Under the pieces are notes generated by a model. That model did not search any database. It worked only from the letters and a program-made list of their open reading frames with translations, and was not told where the DNA came from. A stretch of 5,010 nt of DNA from assembly GCA_025964215.1 (NCBI GenBank), contig JAOPZG010000277.1:1-5010 (forward strand), in the 5' to 3' direction. Position 1 is the stretch's first letter, and each line of letters begins with the position of its first letter. Positions 1-5,010 of this stretch are shown here, piece by piece. The position numbers and the translations under genes were made by a program. Source of the stretch: Conexibacter sp. (lineage in GTDB: Bacteria > Actinomycetota > Thermoleophilia > Solirubrobacterales > Solirubrobacteraceae).

Positions 1-10
1 TGGCGCTCAT
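1..10 (-). CDS. Start of a downstream operon gene (first three codons only)
   Basis: The minus strand reads ATG-AGC-GCC at the window edge (Met-Ser-Ala), and the ATG overlaps the kinase TGA stop as ATGA. This four-base overlap is typical of translationally coupled actinobacterial genes. A GGAGGA Shine-Dalgarno sequence lies 9 bases upstream, which strongly supports a real start. The product cannot be read from three codons. From memory of similar actinobacterial loci, a small UBP-type zinc-finger protein often accompanies a fused response regulator/thioredoxin-reductase-like gene and its kinase. That is only a prediction for this gene. Confidence 0.6.
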
Positions 11-1452
11 CGCGTCGGGTCCTCCGTGGTCGCGGACGCCGGCTCCGAGCCGTTGGGGATCGGGAGCCAGACGTGGAAGGTGGTGCCGTCGGGGCCGGTG
101 TCGAAGTTGAGGCTGCCGTCGTGGCGATCCTCGATGATGCGGCGCACGGTGTCGAGGCCGAGGCCGGTGCCGCTGCCGACCGCCTTGGTGGTGAAGAACG
201 GCTCCAGCACGCGGCGCCGCGCCTCCTCCGGGATGCCGGGCCCGTCGTCGCCGATGTCGACGCGGATGCACGGGCCGTCACGGCGGGTCGCGATCGTGAT
301 CGTCCCGGTATCCCCCAGCGCGTCGACGGCGTTGTCGATCAGGTTGGTCCAGACCTGGTTGAGCTCCGAGCCGCGCACGGCGAGCCGCGGCAGGCTCGGG
401 TCGTAGTCCTTGACCACGTCGATCTTGGTGTGCTTGAGCTTGTGCCCGAGGACCTTGATGGTGGCGTCGATCCCCTCGCGCAGGTCGACCTGCACCAGCT
501 CGCCGCGGTCCATGTAGGAGTAGGTCTTGATCGCGCCGACGAGGTCGCTCATCCGGCTGGCGGACTCCTGCAGCTCAGTCGCCAGCCCGCGCGCCGAGAG
601 CGTCGCGACGACCCAGGCCAGCGCGTTGGAGGTCGACGGCCCGGCGCGCTCGGCGACCTCGGCCAGCCACGCCTCGTCGACCCCCGCCGCCGCGAGCACC
701 TCGGCCAGGCGCCAGGGCTCGTCGACGCCGAGCGCCTCGAGGCGGTCGAGCATGTCGTCCTCGGCGTCGGCGGCGTCGACGCTGCTGAGCGACTCCGCCG
801 CGTCGGCGCGCTTCAGCGCCTCCTGCTGGAGCTCGACCAGCCGCTCGGCGTCGGCGCGCTCGATCCCGCCCTCGACGAACGCGCCGATCGCGCCGGTGAC
901 GACGTCGAGCGCGTCGACCAGCTGCGCCGCCGCGCGCTTGACGGCGGCCGCGGGGTTGTTGAGCTCGTGGGCGAGGCCGGCGGCCATCGTCCCCAGCGAC
1001 GTCATCCGCTCGCGGTCGTTCTCGATCGAGGTCAGCCGCGCCGTCACCGGCCCGATCGCCTGCATGATCCGGCGGTGCACCGCGCGATGGGTGAGCGCGA
1101 GATCCGTGAACTCCTGCAGCGGCACGAGGCCGATCACGCAATCGCCGTCGGCCTGGATCCGGACGCCGATGACGCTCTCGGTGATCGCCGCGATCGCCTG
1201 CATCCACGTCGGCGCGACCATGTGGCCGATCGGGTCGAAGCGCTCGTCGGTGACCTTGAACATCCGTGTCCGGCCCTCGAGCAGGAGCAGCAGGCCGCGG
1301 GGCGAGGCGTCCTGCTCGGCGATGATCCCGCCGTCGGGCACGTGGAAGGACTGCGTCACCGCGCGCCACTGCTCGAGCTGGGCGTCGTCGAGCTCGGTGA
1401 ACAGGTCCATCCGCCGCAGGTCCTCCAGCGTGACGGGGGCCGCGGCGCCCAC
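7..1452 (-). CDS. Cytoplasmic sensor histidine kinase with N-terminal cNMP-binding-like domain
   Basis: A 481-residue sensor kinase that should autophosphorylate on histidine and pass the phosphate to a receiver domain, most likely the one encoded just upstream. Residues about 13-130 form a cyclic-nucleotide-binding-like (CRP-type) beta-roll opening with LRRMDLFTELDDAQL. The H-box GLAHELNNPAAA puts the phosphoacceptor at His162. ATPase motifs follow: N-box NQVWTNLIDNAVDAL (365-379), G1 DIGDDGPGIP (399-408), FFTTK (419-423) and G2 GSGTGLGL (426-433). No transmembrane segment is visible, so it is probably cytoplasmic. About 110 mostly helical, acidic residues (180-290) separate the H-box from the second dimerisation helix near 293-314, longer than in ordinary HisKA proteins. 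The GTG at 1452 shares one base with the preceding TAG stop and keeps the usual LRR lead-in. An ATG at 1410, 10 bases after GGAGGA, would give 467 residues. The frame stays open to 1998, but that stretch overlaps the upstream gene and is not protein-like. The family call is firm; the signal sensed is unknown. Confidence 0.92.
   Translation of the reverse strand: MGAAAPVTLEDLRRMDLFTELDDAQLEQWRAVTQSFHVPDGGIIAEQDASPRGLLLLLEGRTRMFKVTDERFDPIGHMVAPTWMQAIAAITESVIGVRIQADGDCVIGLVPLQEFTDLALTHRAVHRRIMQAIGPVTARLTSIENDRERMTSLGTMAAGLAHELNNPAAAVKRAAAQLVDALDVVTGAIGAFVEGGIERADAERLVELQQEALKRADAAESLSSVDAADAEDDMLDRLEALGVDEPWRLAEVLAAAGVDEAWLAEVAERAGPSTSNALAWVVATLSARGLATELQESASRMSDLVGAIKTYSYMDRGELVQVDLREGIDATIKVLGHKLKHTKIDVVKDYDPSLPRLAVRGSELNQVWTNLIDNAVDALGDTGTITIATRRDGPCIRVDIGDDGPGIPEEARRRVLEPFFTTKAVGSGTGLGLDTVRRIIEDRHDGSLNFDTGPDGTTFHVWLPIPNGSEPASATTEDPTR
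20..25 (-). promoter_or_regulatory. Ribosome binding site for the left-edge gene
   Basis: GGAGGA on the minus strand is a near-perfect Shine-Dalgarno sequence, separated by 9 bases from the ATG at 10-8. It lies inside the last codons of the kinase gene. It is the best ribosome binding site in the window with sensible spacing, and it decides the start of the left-edge gene. Confidence 0.65.
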
Positions 1453-3140
1453 TACGCGGCCGCCAGGTACTCGTGGATCAGCGAGACGGCCATCGACCCC
1501 TCGCCCACCGCGCTCGCGACGCGCTTGATCGACCGGGCGCGGACGTCGCCGGCGACGAAGACGCCCGGGACGCTCGTCTCCAGCAGGTATGGATCGCGCT
1601 TGAGCGGCCAGCCGGAGCCGCGCACCTCGGCGCCGGCCAGGATGAAGCCGTGCTCGTCGCGCGCGATGACCTCGTCGAGCCAGGCGGTGCGCGGCGCGGC
1701 GCCGACGAAGACGAAGCAGGCATCGGCGTCCTCGACGATCTCGCCGCCGTCGGCGTGCCGGATCCGCAGCGACTTGAGGTGGTCGTCGTCGCCGAGCGCC
1801 TCGACGACCTGGGACTGCGTGCGGACCTCCACGTTGGGCAGCAGGGAGATCTGCTCGATCAGGTAGCTGGACATCGACTTGGTCAGCGAGTCGCCGCGGA
1901 CCAGCATCGTGACCTGGGCCGCGAACCCGGCGAAGTGCACGGCGGCCTGGCCGGCGGAGTTCGCGGCGCCGATGATCACCACGCGCTGCTGGGAGCACGA
2001 GCGCGCCTCGCTGAGCGCGGCGCCGTAGTAGATGCCCGCGCCGGTGAGCTCCTCGAAGCCGGGCGTGTCGAGCTTGCGGTAGGAGACGCCGGAGGCGATC
2101 AGCACCGTGTTGGCGCTCAGCGCGCCGCCGCCGGAGAGGCGCACGAGCCGGCCCGTGCCCTCGACCTCGAGCGAGACCGCGTCCTGGACCGTGAGCAGCT
2201 CGGCGCCGAGGCGGCGGGCCTGGTCGGTCGCGCGCCGCGCGAGGTCGGAGCCGCTGAGGCCGGTCGGGAAGCCGAGGTAGTTCTCGATCCGGCTGGACGT
2301 CCCGGCCTGGCCGCCGGGCGCCTCGCGCTCGACCATCACGGTGGACAAGCCCTCTGAGGCGCCGTAGACGGCGGCGGCGAGGCCGGCGGGGCCGCCGCCG
2401 ACGATGACCAAGTCATAGTGGTCGGTCATCGGCTGGTTGGCGATGCCGAGGCGCTCGGCCAGCTCCAGCACGGTCGGGCGCTCCAGGACGGATCCGTCCT
2501 CCAGCAGCGCGACCGGCAGCCCCTCGTCGCTGACGCCGGCGACGCGCAGCAGCTCACGCGCCTCGCCGTCGCGCTCGATGTCGAGCCAGCGGCCGGGCAC
2601 GCGGTTGCGCGCGAGGAAGTCGCGCAGGTCGTGCGCGGGCTTGGAGAAGCGGTGACCGATGACGCGCACGCCGCCGGACTCCAGCGCCGCGCCGGACTCC
2701 CACGTCGTCAGGAGGTCCTGGACGACCGGGTAGAGCTCCTCCTCCGGCGGGTCCCACGGCTTGAGCAGGTAGTAGTCGAGCGCGACCTCGTTGATCGCCT
2801 GGATCGCCGCGCCGGTGTCGGCGTAGGCGGTCAGCAGCACGCGCTTGGCCTCGGGCGCGAGCTTGCGCGCCTCGACGAGGTACTCGGTCCCGGAGAGCCC
2901 GGGCATGCGCTGGTCGGCGATCAGGAGCGCGACCTGGTCGCCGCGCGTGATCAGCTCGCGGACGACCTCGAGCGCCTCTTCCCCGGAGGCCGCGCGGAGC
3001 ACGCGGTAGCGCTCGCCGAACTGGCGGCGCAGGTCGCGGGCGACGGCGGCCAGCACGGCGGGCTCGTCGTCGACGGCCACGATGGCGGGTCTGCGGGTGC
3101 GTTCGGCGGCGTCGTCGGACATCTGCTCGGAGCTTCTCAT
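1452..3140 (-). CDS. Fused response regulator / thioredoxin-reductase-like FAD oxidoreductase
   Basis: A 562-residue three-part protein. Residues about 18-145 are a receiver domain with acidic pair Asp24/Asp25, phosphoacceptor Asp76 in ADQRMPG, Thr104 and Lys127 in LLKPWD. Residues about 158-232 resemble glutaredoxin (RWLDIERD, LPVALLEDGSVLERPTVLELAERLG), but SKPAHDLR stands where CPxC would be. Residues about 240-562 are a thioredoxin-reductase-type flavoprotein: FAD-binding GGGPAGLAAAVYG (248-260) with Glu271, GGQAGTSSRIENYLGFP (276-292), NAD(P)H-binding GAANSAGQAA (391-400) and C-terminal FAD motif VFVAGD (527-532). The CATC region of true thioredoxin reductase reads GAAL (373-376), and the whole protein has only two cysteines, Cys382 and Cys475. 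It probably oxidises NAD(P)H through FAD under control of receiver phosphorylation, but reduction of thioredoxin by the usual route is not expected. It is coupled to the kinase gene by the TAGTG overlap. Neither ATG 3140 nor ATG 3122 (Met7) has a clear ribosome binding site; 3122 would give 556 residues. Databases commonly name such proteins 'fused response regulator/thioredoxin-disulfide reductase'. Confidence 0.93.
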   Translation of the reverse strand: MRSSEQMSDDAAERTRRPAIVAVDDEPAVLAAVARDLRRQFGERYRVLRAASGEEALEVVRELITRGDQVALLIADQRMPGLSGTEYLVEARKLAPEAKRVLLTAYADTGAAIQAINEVALDYYLLKPWDPPEEELYPVVQDLLTTWESGAALESGGVRVIGHRFSKPAHDLRDFLARNRVPGRWLDIERDGEARELLRVAGVSDEGLPVALLEDGSVLERPTVLELAERLGIANQPMTDHYDLVIVGGGPAGLAAAVYGASEGLSTVMVEREAPGGQAGTSSRIENYLGFPTGLSGSDLARRATDQARRLGAELLTVQDAVSLEVEGTGRLVRLSGGGALSANTVLIASGVSYRKLDTPGFEELTGAGIYYGAALSEARSCSQQRVVIIGAANSAGQAAVHFAGFAAQVTMLVRGDSLTKSMSSYLIEQISLLPNVEVRTQSQVVEALGDDDHLKSLRIRHADGGEIVEDADACFVFVGAAPRTAWLDEVIARDEHGFILAGAEVRGSGWPLKRDPYLLETSVPGVFVAGDVRARSIKRVASAVGEGSMAVSLIHEYLAAA

Positions 3141-3158
3141 GCCCGTCGAGGGTCTCGG

Positions 3159-3177
3159 CGGCCTCGGCGAGAGGCCG
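3159..3177 (-). terminator. GC-rich hairpin between monooxygenase and response-regulator genes
   Basis: A perfect 7-base-pair stem (CGGCCTC at 3159-3165 with GAGGCCG at 3171-3177) closes a 5-base loop. It lies 6 bases past the monooxygenase stop and 18 bases before the ATG at 3140. No T-run follows on the minus strand, so it is not a classical intrinsic terminator. It could be a weak or factor-dependent terminator, a processing site, or a structure in the leader of the next gene. In DNA this GC-rich such a stem can also arise by chance. Confidence 0.3.
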
Positions 3178-3183
3178 GGCCGA

Positions 3184-4260
3184 TCAGTCGATCGTGCTCG
3201 CCGTCGCCGGGGTGGACTCGGACGACGCCTCGCGACGGGCGACCTCGGCGCGGACGACCGGTGCGACCTCGGTCCCGAAGCGCTCCATGGCGCGCAGCAC
3301 GTCGGCGTGCGCGACCGAGCCGAGGCTCATGTGCCCGAGATAGCGCTGATGGCCGAAGAGCTCGTGGCCGTAGAGGATCTTCTCGGCGACCTCCTCGGGC
3401 GAGCCGGCGGCCAGCGCGCCCTTGGGCGAGCGGAGCGCCTGGAACTGCGGGAGGCCCGAGGGGCCCCAGCCGCGCTCGCGGCCGATGCGGTTCATGACCT
3501 CCAGGTAGCCGGGCGCGAAGCGGCGGTCGGCGTCCTCGGCGTCGTCGCCCACGAAGGTGTGGGTGTTGATCGCGATGCGGGCGGCGGCCGGGTCGAGCCC
3601 GACGGCGGCCCACGCCTCGCGGTAGAGCTCGACCAGCGGCACGAAGCGCTCCAGCTCGCCGCCGATGATCGCGATCGTCAGCGGGAGGCCGAGCGACGCG
3701 GCGCGGACCACCGACTGCGGCGAGCCGCCGACGGCAACCCAGACGGGCAGCGGATCCTGCACGGGTCGCGGCCAGACGCCGGCGTTCTCGAGCGGCGCGC
3801 GGAACTTGCCCGACCACGTGACGTGCGTGCTCTCGCGGAGGGCGAGCAGCAGCTCGAGGTTCTCGAGGTAGAGGTCGTCGTAGTCGTCGAGGTTCTTGCC
3901 GAAGAGCGGGAAGGACTCGATGAACGAGCCGCGGCCCGCCATGATCTCGGCGCGCCCCCCGGAGATCAAGTCGACCTCGGCGAACTGCTGGAAGACGCGC
4001 ACGGGGTCCTCGGAGCTGAGGACGGTGACGGCGCTCGAGAGGCGGATGTTGTCCGTGATCGCCGCGGCGGCGCCGAGCGCGACGGTCGGCGAGGAGATGA
4101 GGAAGTCCGGGCGGTGGTGCTCGCCGATCGCGAAGACGTCGAGTCCGAGCTCGTCCGCGAGCTTGGCCTCCTCGAGCAGGTTGCTCATGCGCTGTTGCGG
4201 GGTGATGCCGGCGGGGAGGTCGGCGAAGGTGGCGAGACCGAGTTCCATGATGGGGTTCAT
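3184..4260 (-). CDS. Luciferase-like (LLM class) flavin-dependent monooxygenase
   Basis: A 358-residue protein of the bacterial luciferase-like superfamily, cytoplasmic TIM-barrel enzymes that use reduced flavin and oxygen to oxidise organic substrates. Hallmarks are MELGLATFADLP at the N-terminus, LDVFAIGEHHRPDF (40-53) with the family's EHH motif, LSSAVTVLSSEDPVRVFQQF (74-93), AEIMAGRGSFIESFPLFG (104-121), HVTWSGKFRAPL (146-157), WPRPVQDPLPVWVAVGGSPQS (163-183) and LAIIGG-like TIAIIGG (195-201). This pattern matches, from memory, the LLM subgroup of the Agrobacterium structure 2I7G (TIGR03858), whose members are about 340 residues long, so the gene looks full length. The substrate is unknown. 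ATG 4260 is taken as the start; ATG 4248 (MELGL) matches the usual family N-terminus equally well. Neither has a Shine-Dalgarno sequence, so translation may be leaderless. The frame stays open upstream to 4866, but that part is antisense to the small secreted gene and is not protein-like. The stop is 43 bases from the response-regulator gene, so co-transcription is possible. Confidence 0.94.
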   Translation of the reverse strand: MNPIMELGLATFADLPAGITPQQRMSNLLEEAKLADELGLDVFAIGEHHRPDFLISSPTVALGAAAAITDNIRLSSAVTVLSSEDPVRVFQQFAEVDLISGGRAEIMAGRGSFIESFPLFGKNLDDYDDLYLENLELLLALRESTHVTWSGKFRAPLENAGVWPRPVQDPLPVWVAVGGSPQSVVRAASLGLPLTIAIIGGELERFVPLVELYREAWAAVGLDPAAARIAINTHTFVGDDAEDADRRFAPGYLEVMNRIGRERGWGPSGLPQFQALRSPKGALAAGSPEEVAEKILYGHELFGHQRYLGHMSLGSVAHADVLRAMERFGTEVAPVVRAEVARREASSESTPATASTID

Positions 4261-4359
4261 GCTAGCAGGTTTAGTTGCGCGCGCAATCAAGTCCGGATCG
4301 GTTGATAGCCGCCTCCGATCGCCGCAGGAGTCGAGGGGCGCCCGGCGTAGGGTGCGCCC
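4261..4359. promoter_or_regulatory. Divergent intergenic region between monooxygenase and secreted-protein genes
   Basis: These 99 bases must hold the promoters of two divergent genes. They are visibly less GC-rich near the monooxygenase start. Minus-strand TAAACC (4273-4268) ends 7 bases before ATG 4260, the spacing expected of a -10 box on a leaderless actinobacterial transcript, although it is a weak match to TANNNT. On the plus strand TTGATA (4302-4307) resembles a -35 box but has no convincing -10 partner. AGGG at 4349-4352, 7 bases before the GTG at 4360, is a plausible ribosome binding site for the secreted-protein gene. Confidence 0.45.
4275..4286. promoter_or_regulatory. Perfect palindrome TTGCGCGCGCAA, candidate operator
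   Basis: A perfect 12-base palindrome with TTGC/GCAA arms lies 14 bases upstream of the monooxygenase ATG, immediately upstream of the candidate -10 box. A repressor bound there would block the promoter. Outside the core, two mismatched pairs are followed by two matched ones (TT/AA at 4271-4272 and 4289-4290). Palindromes with TTGC and GCAA arms are typical of dimeric winged-helix repressors such as the MarR family, but no such regulator is encoded in the window. The length alone is not rare in 5 kb; the position is what makes it a candidate. Confidence 0.4.
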
Positions 4360-4662
4360 GTGAAGATCTCCCTGTCCCTTCCCCTCGGCGTCGCCGTCCT
4401 CGCGCTCGTCCCGGCCGCGGCCGCACAGGCCAAGGTCGTCGACTGCTCGACCTACTCCGACTACCCCAACACCAAGATCAGCTCGGCGCGCGGCATGAGC
4501 TGCGCGGCGGCCGTGAAGGTCATAAAGTCCTACCGCGGTGACATCTCCCGGACCTTCAAGGTCCAGGGCTTCGCGTGCGGGCAGGTCAGCGGCGGCCAGT
4601 ACGGCGGCCAGTGGCGCTGCGCCAAGGACGCCCGCGCGTTCCGCTTCGAGTTCAAGGACTAG
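4360..4662 (+). CDS. Small secreted four-cysteine protein, function unknown
   Basis: A 100-residue protein with a clear Sec signal peptide: MKIS, a hydrophobic core (residues 5-18) and an Ala-rich end with AQA before Lys25 as the likely signal peptidase I site. The mature part is about 76 residues with four cysteines (29, 48, 73, 87), suiting two disulfides after export. The spacing GMSC-AAA-V, then GFAC, then WRC followed by the FRFEF end, resembles small secreted proteins I associate with Solirubrobacterales-type actinobacteria; no biochemical role is known to me. The start is GTG with AGGG 7 bases upstream. The gene is the only plus-strand gene here. It is divergent from the monooxygenase and convergent with the right-edge gene, whose stop lies just 2 bases beyond its own. 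Its small size is offset by the textbook signal peptide and the four-cysteine pattern. Confidence 0.8.
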   Translation: MKISLSLPLGVAVLALVPAAAAQAKVVDCSTYSDYPNTKISSARGMSCAAAVKVIKSYRGDISRTFKVQGFACGQVSGGQYGGQWRCAKDARAFRFEFKD

Positions 4663-4664
4663 CC

Positions 4665-5010
4665 TCACCGGACGTTCTCCGCATCGAAGAGGACGAGCGC
4701 CTGCAGGGCGGTGGCGGTCAGCCGGCCGGCCGCCCGCTCGAGCTGCTCCTCCTCGGTGTCGTAGTGCTCGGTATGCACCGAGACGAACGGCGCCGGCGGC
4801 GCGTGGAGGCAGGCCGCGGCGCCATGCGTGACGTCGGCCGCGCGGGTCAGCAGGTCCATCAGCCACTCGGCCCAGTCGGCCTCGCCGGGTCGCGCCCAGA
4901 GCACCTCGCGGCCGGCGTGCGCGGTGGCGCGGGTCAGGCGCCAGGCGCGCTCGAAGCGGTGCTCGGCCGCGTCGGCCGAGCCGTCGCCGACGGTCAGCGC
5001 GACGGAGGCC
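4665..5010 (-). CDS. C-terminal part of an unrecognised protein (continues past right edge)
   Basis: The frame ending in TGA at 4667-4665 stays open to the window edge and gives 114 residues. A GTG at 4904 lies inside it, but the frame continues upstream without a stop, so this is probably a longer gene entering from the right. Codons favour G or C in the third position. The residues look like a helical soluble protein: RFERAWRLTRATAHAG, then WARPGEADWAEWLMDLLTRAA, then HTEHYDTEEEQLERAAGRL, ending LVLFDAENVR. One cysteine, no membrane segment and no motif of a family I can name. It converges on the secreted-protein gene with 2 bases between stops and no visible terminator, so the two transcripts must overlap or end by another mechanism. 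Confidence 0.65.
   Translation of the reverse strand, partial: ASVALTVGDGSADAAEHRFERAWRLTRATAHAGREVLWARPGEADWAEWLMDLLTRAADVTHGAAACLHAPPAPFVSVHTEHYDTEEEQLERAAGRLTATALQALVLFDAENVR

Noticed and set aside
73..1866. Long plus-strand open frame of 597 codons, antisense to the kinase and the receiver-TrxB gene
   Set aside because: Low-complexity Arg/Ala/Gly/Asp/Val-rich translation with no domain, typical of the opposite strand of a GC-rich gene. The minus-strand genes have complete conserved motifs.
1453..1998. N-terminal extension of the kinase frame
   Set aside because: It overlaps the conserved C-terminus of the flavoprotein in another frame and translates to Arg-rich low-complexity sequence. 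The kinase domain starts after 1452.
3082..4305. Plus-strand open frame of 407 codons opposite the monooxygenase
   Set aside because: Repetitive Glu/Val/Leu/Arg-rich translation with no recognisable fold; a shadow of the monooxygenase gene.
4286..4306. Inverted repeat ATCAA-N11-TTGAT in the divergent intergenic region, LysR-like in form
   Set aside because: Arms of only five bases and a spacer with no further symmetry; expected by chance, and weaker than the adjacent palindrome.
4296..4320. Inverted repeat GATCGG / CCGATC with a 13-base spacer
   Set aside because: GATC-centred six-base arms are common in GC-rich DNA, and the repeat does not extend.
4302..4330. TTGATA as a -35 box for the secreted-protein gene
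   Set aside because: No acceptable -10 hexamer lies 16-19 bases downstream (CAGGAG at 17), so a sigma-70-type promoter call is not supported.
4261..4866. N-terminal extension of the monooxygenase frame
   Set aside because: Family homology begins at MELGL near 4248. The extension lies antisense to the secreted-protein gene and across the intergenic region.
1..5010. Mobile elements, CRISPR, tRNA/rRNA, phage genes or a defence system
   Set aside because: No transposase, integrase, direct-repeat array, tRNA-like cloverleaf or nuclease/defence domain was seen. The genes look like ordinary chromosomal ones of uniform composition.

Overview
The window is very GC-rich, with GC-biased third codon positions. 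It carries a small secreted four-cysteine protein of a kind I associate with the Solirubrobacterales and relatives. This suggests a high-GC actinobacterium, plausibly of class Thermoleophilia. That is an inference from composition and gene style; no rRNA or other marker gene is present.

Layout from right to left, since most genes are on the minus strand. (1) The C-terminal 114 codons of an unrecognised minus-strand gene run in from the right edge and end at 4665. (2) A plus-strand gene at 4360-4662 encodes a small secreted protein and converges with gene 1, leaving a 2-base gap. (3) A 99-base divergent intergenic region holds a perfect 12-base palindrome next to the start of the following gene. 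(4) A minus-strand luciferase-like flavin-dependent monooxygenase occupies 3184-4260. (5) After 43 bases containing a GC hairpin comes a minus-strand fusion of a response-regulator receiver domain, a cysteine-less glutaredoxin-like domain and a thioredoxin-reductase-like flavoprotein (1452-3140). (6) A cytoplasmic histidine kinase with an N-terminal cyclic-nucleotide-binding-like domain (7-1452) follows, its start sharing one base with the preceding stop (TAGTG). (7) A further gene begins at the left edge, its ATG overlapping the kinase stop (ATGA) and preceded by a good GGAGGA ribosome binding site.

Genes 5-7 look like one translationally coupled operon. The simplest reading is a two-component system in which the kinase phosphorylates the receiver domain and the output is a flavoenzyme rather than a DNA-binding protein. 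The flavoprotein keeps its FAD and NAD(P)H sites but lacks the CxxC of thioredoxin reductase, and the glutaredoxin-like domain also has no cysteine. Its electron acceptor is therefore unknown. The monooxygenase may share the transcript or be a separate unit controlled from the palindrome. No mobile element, CRISPR array, tRNA or rRNA was seen.
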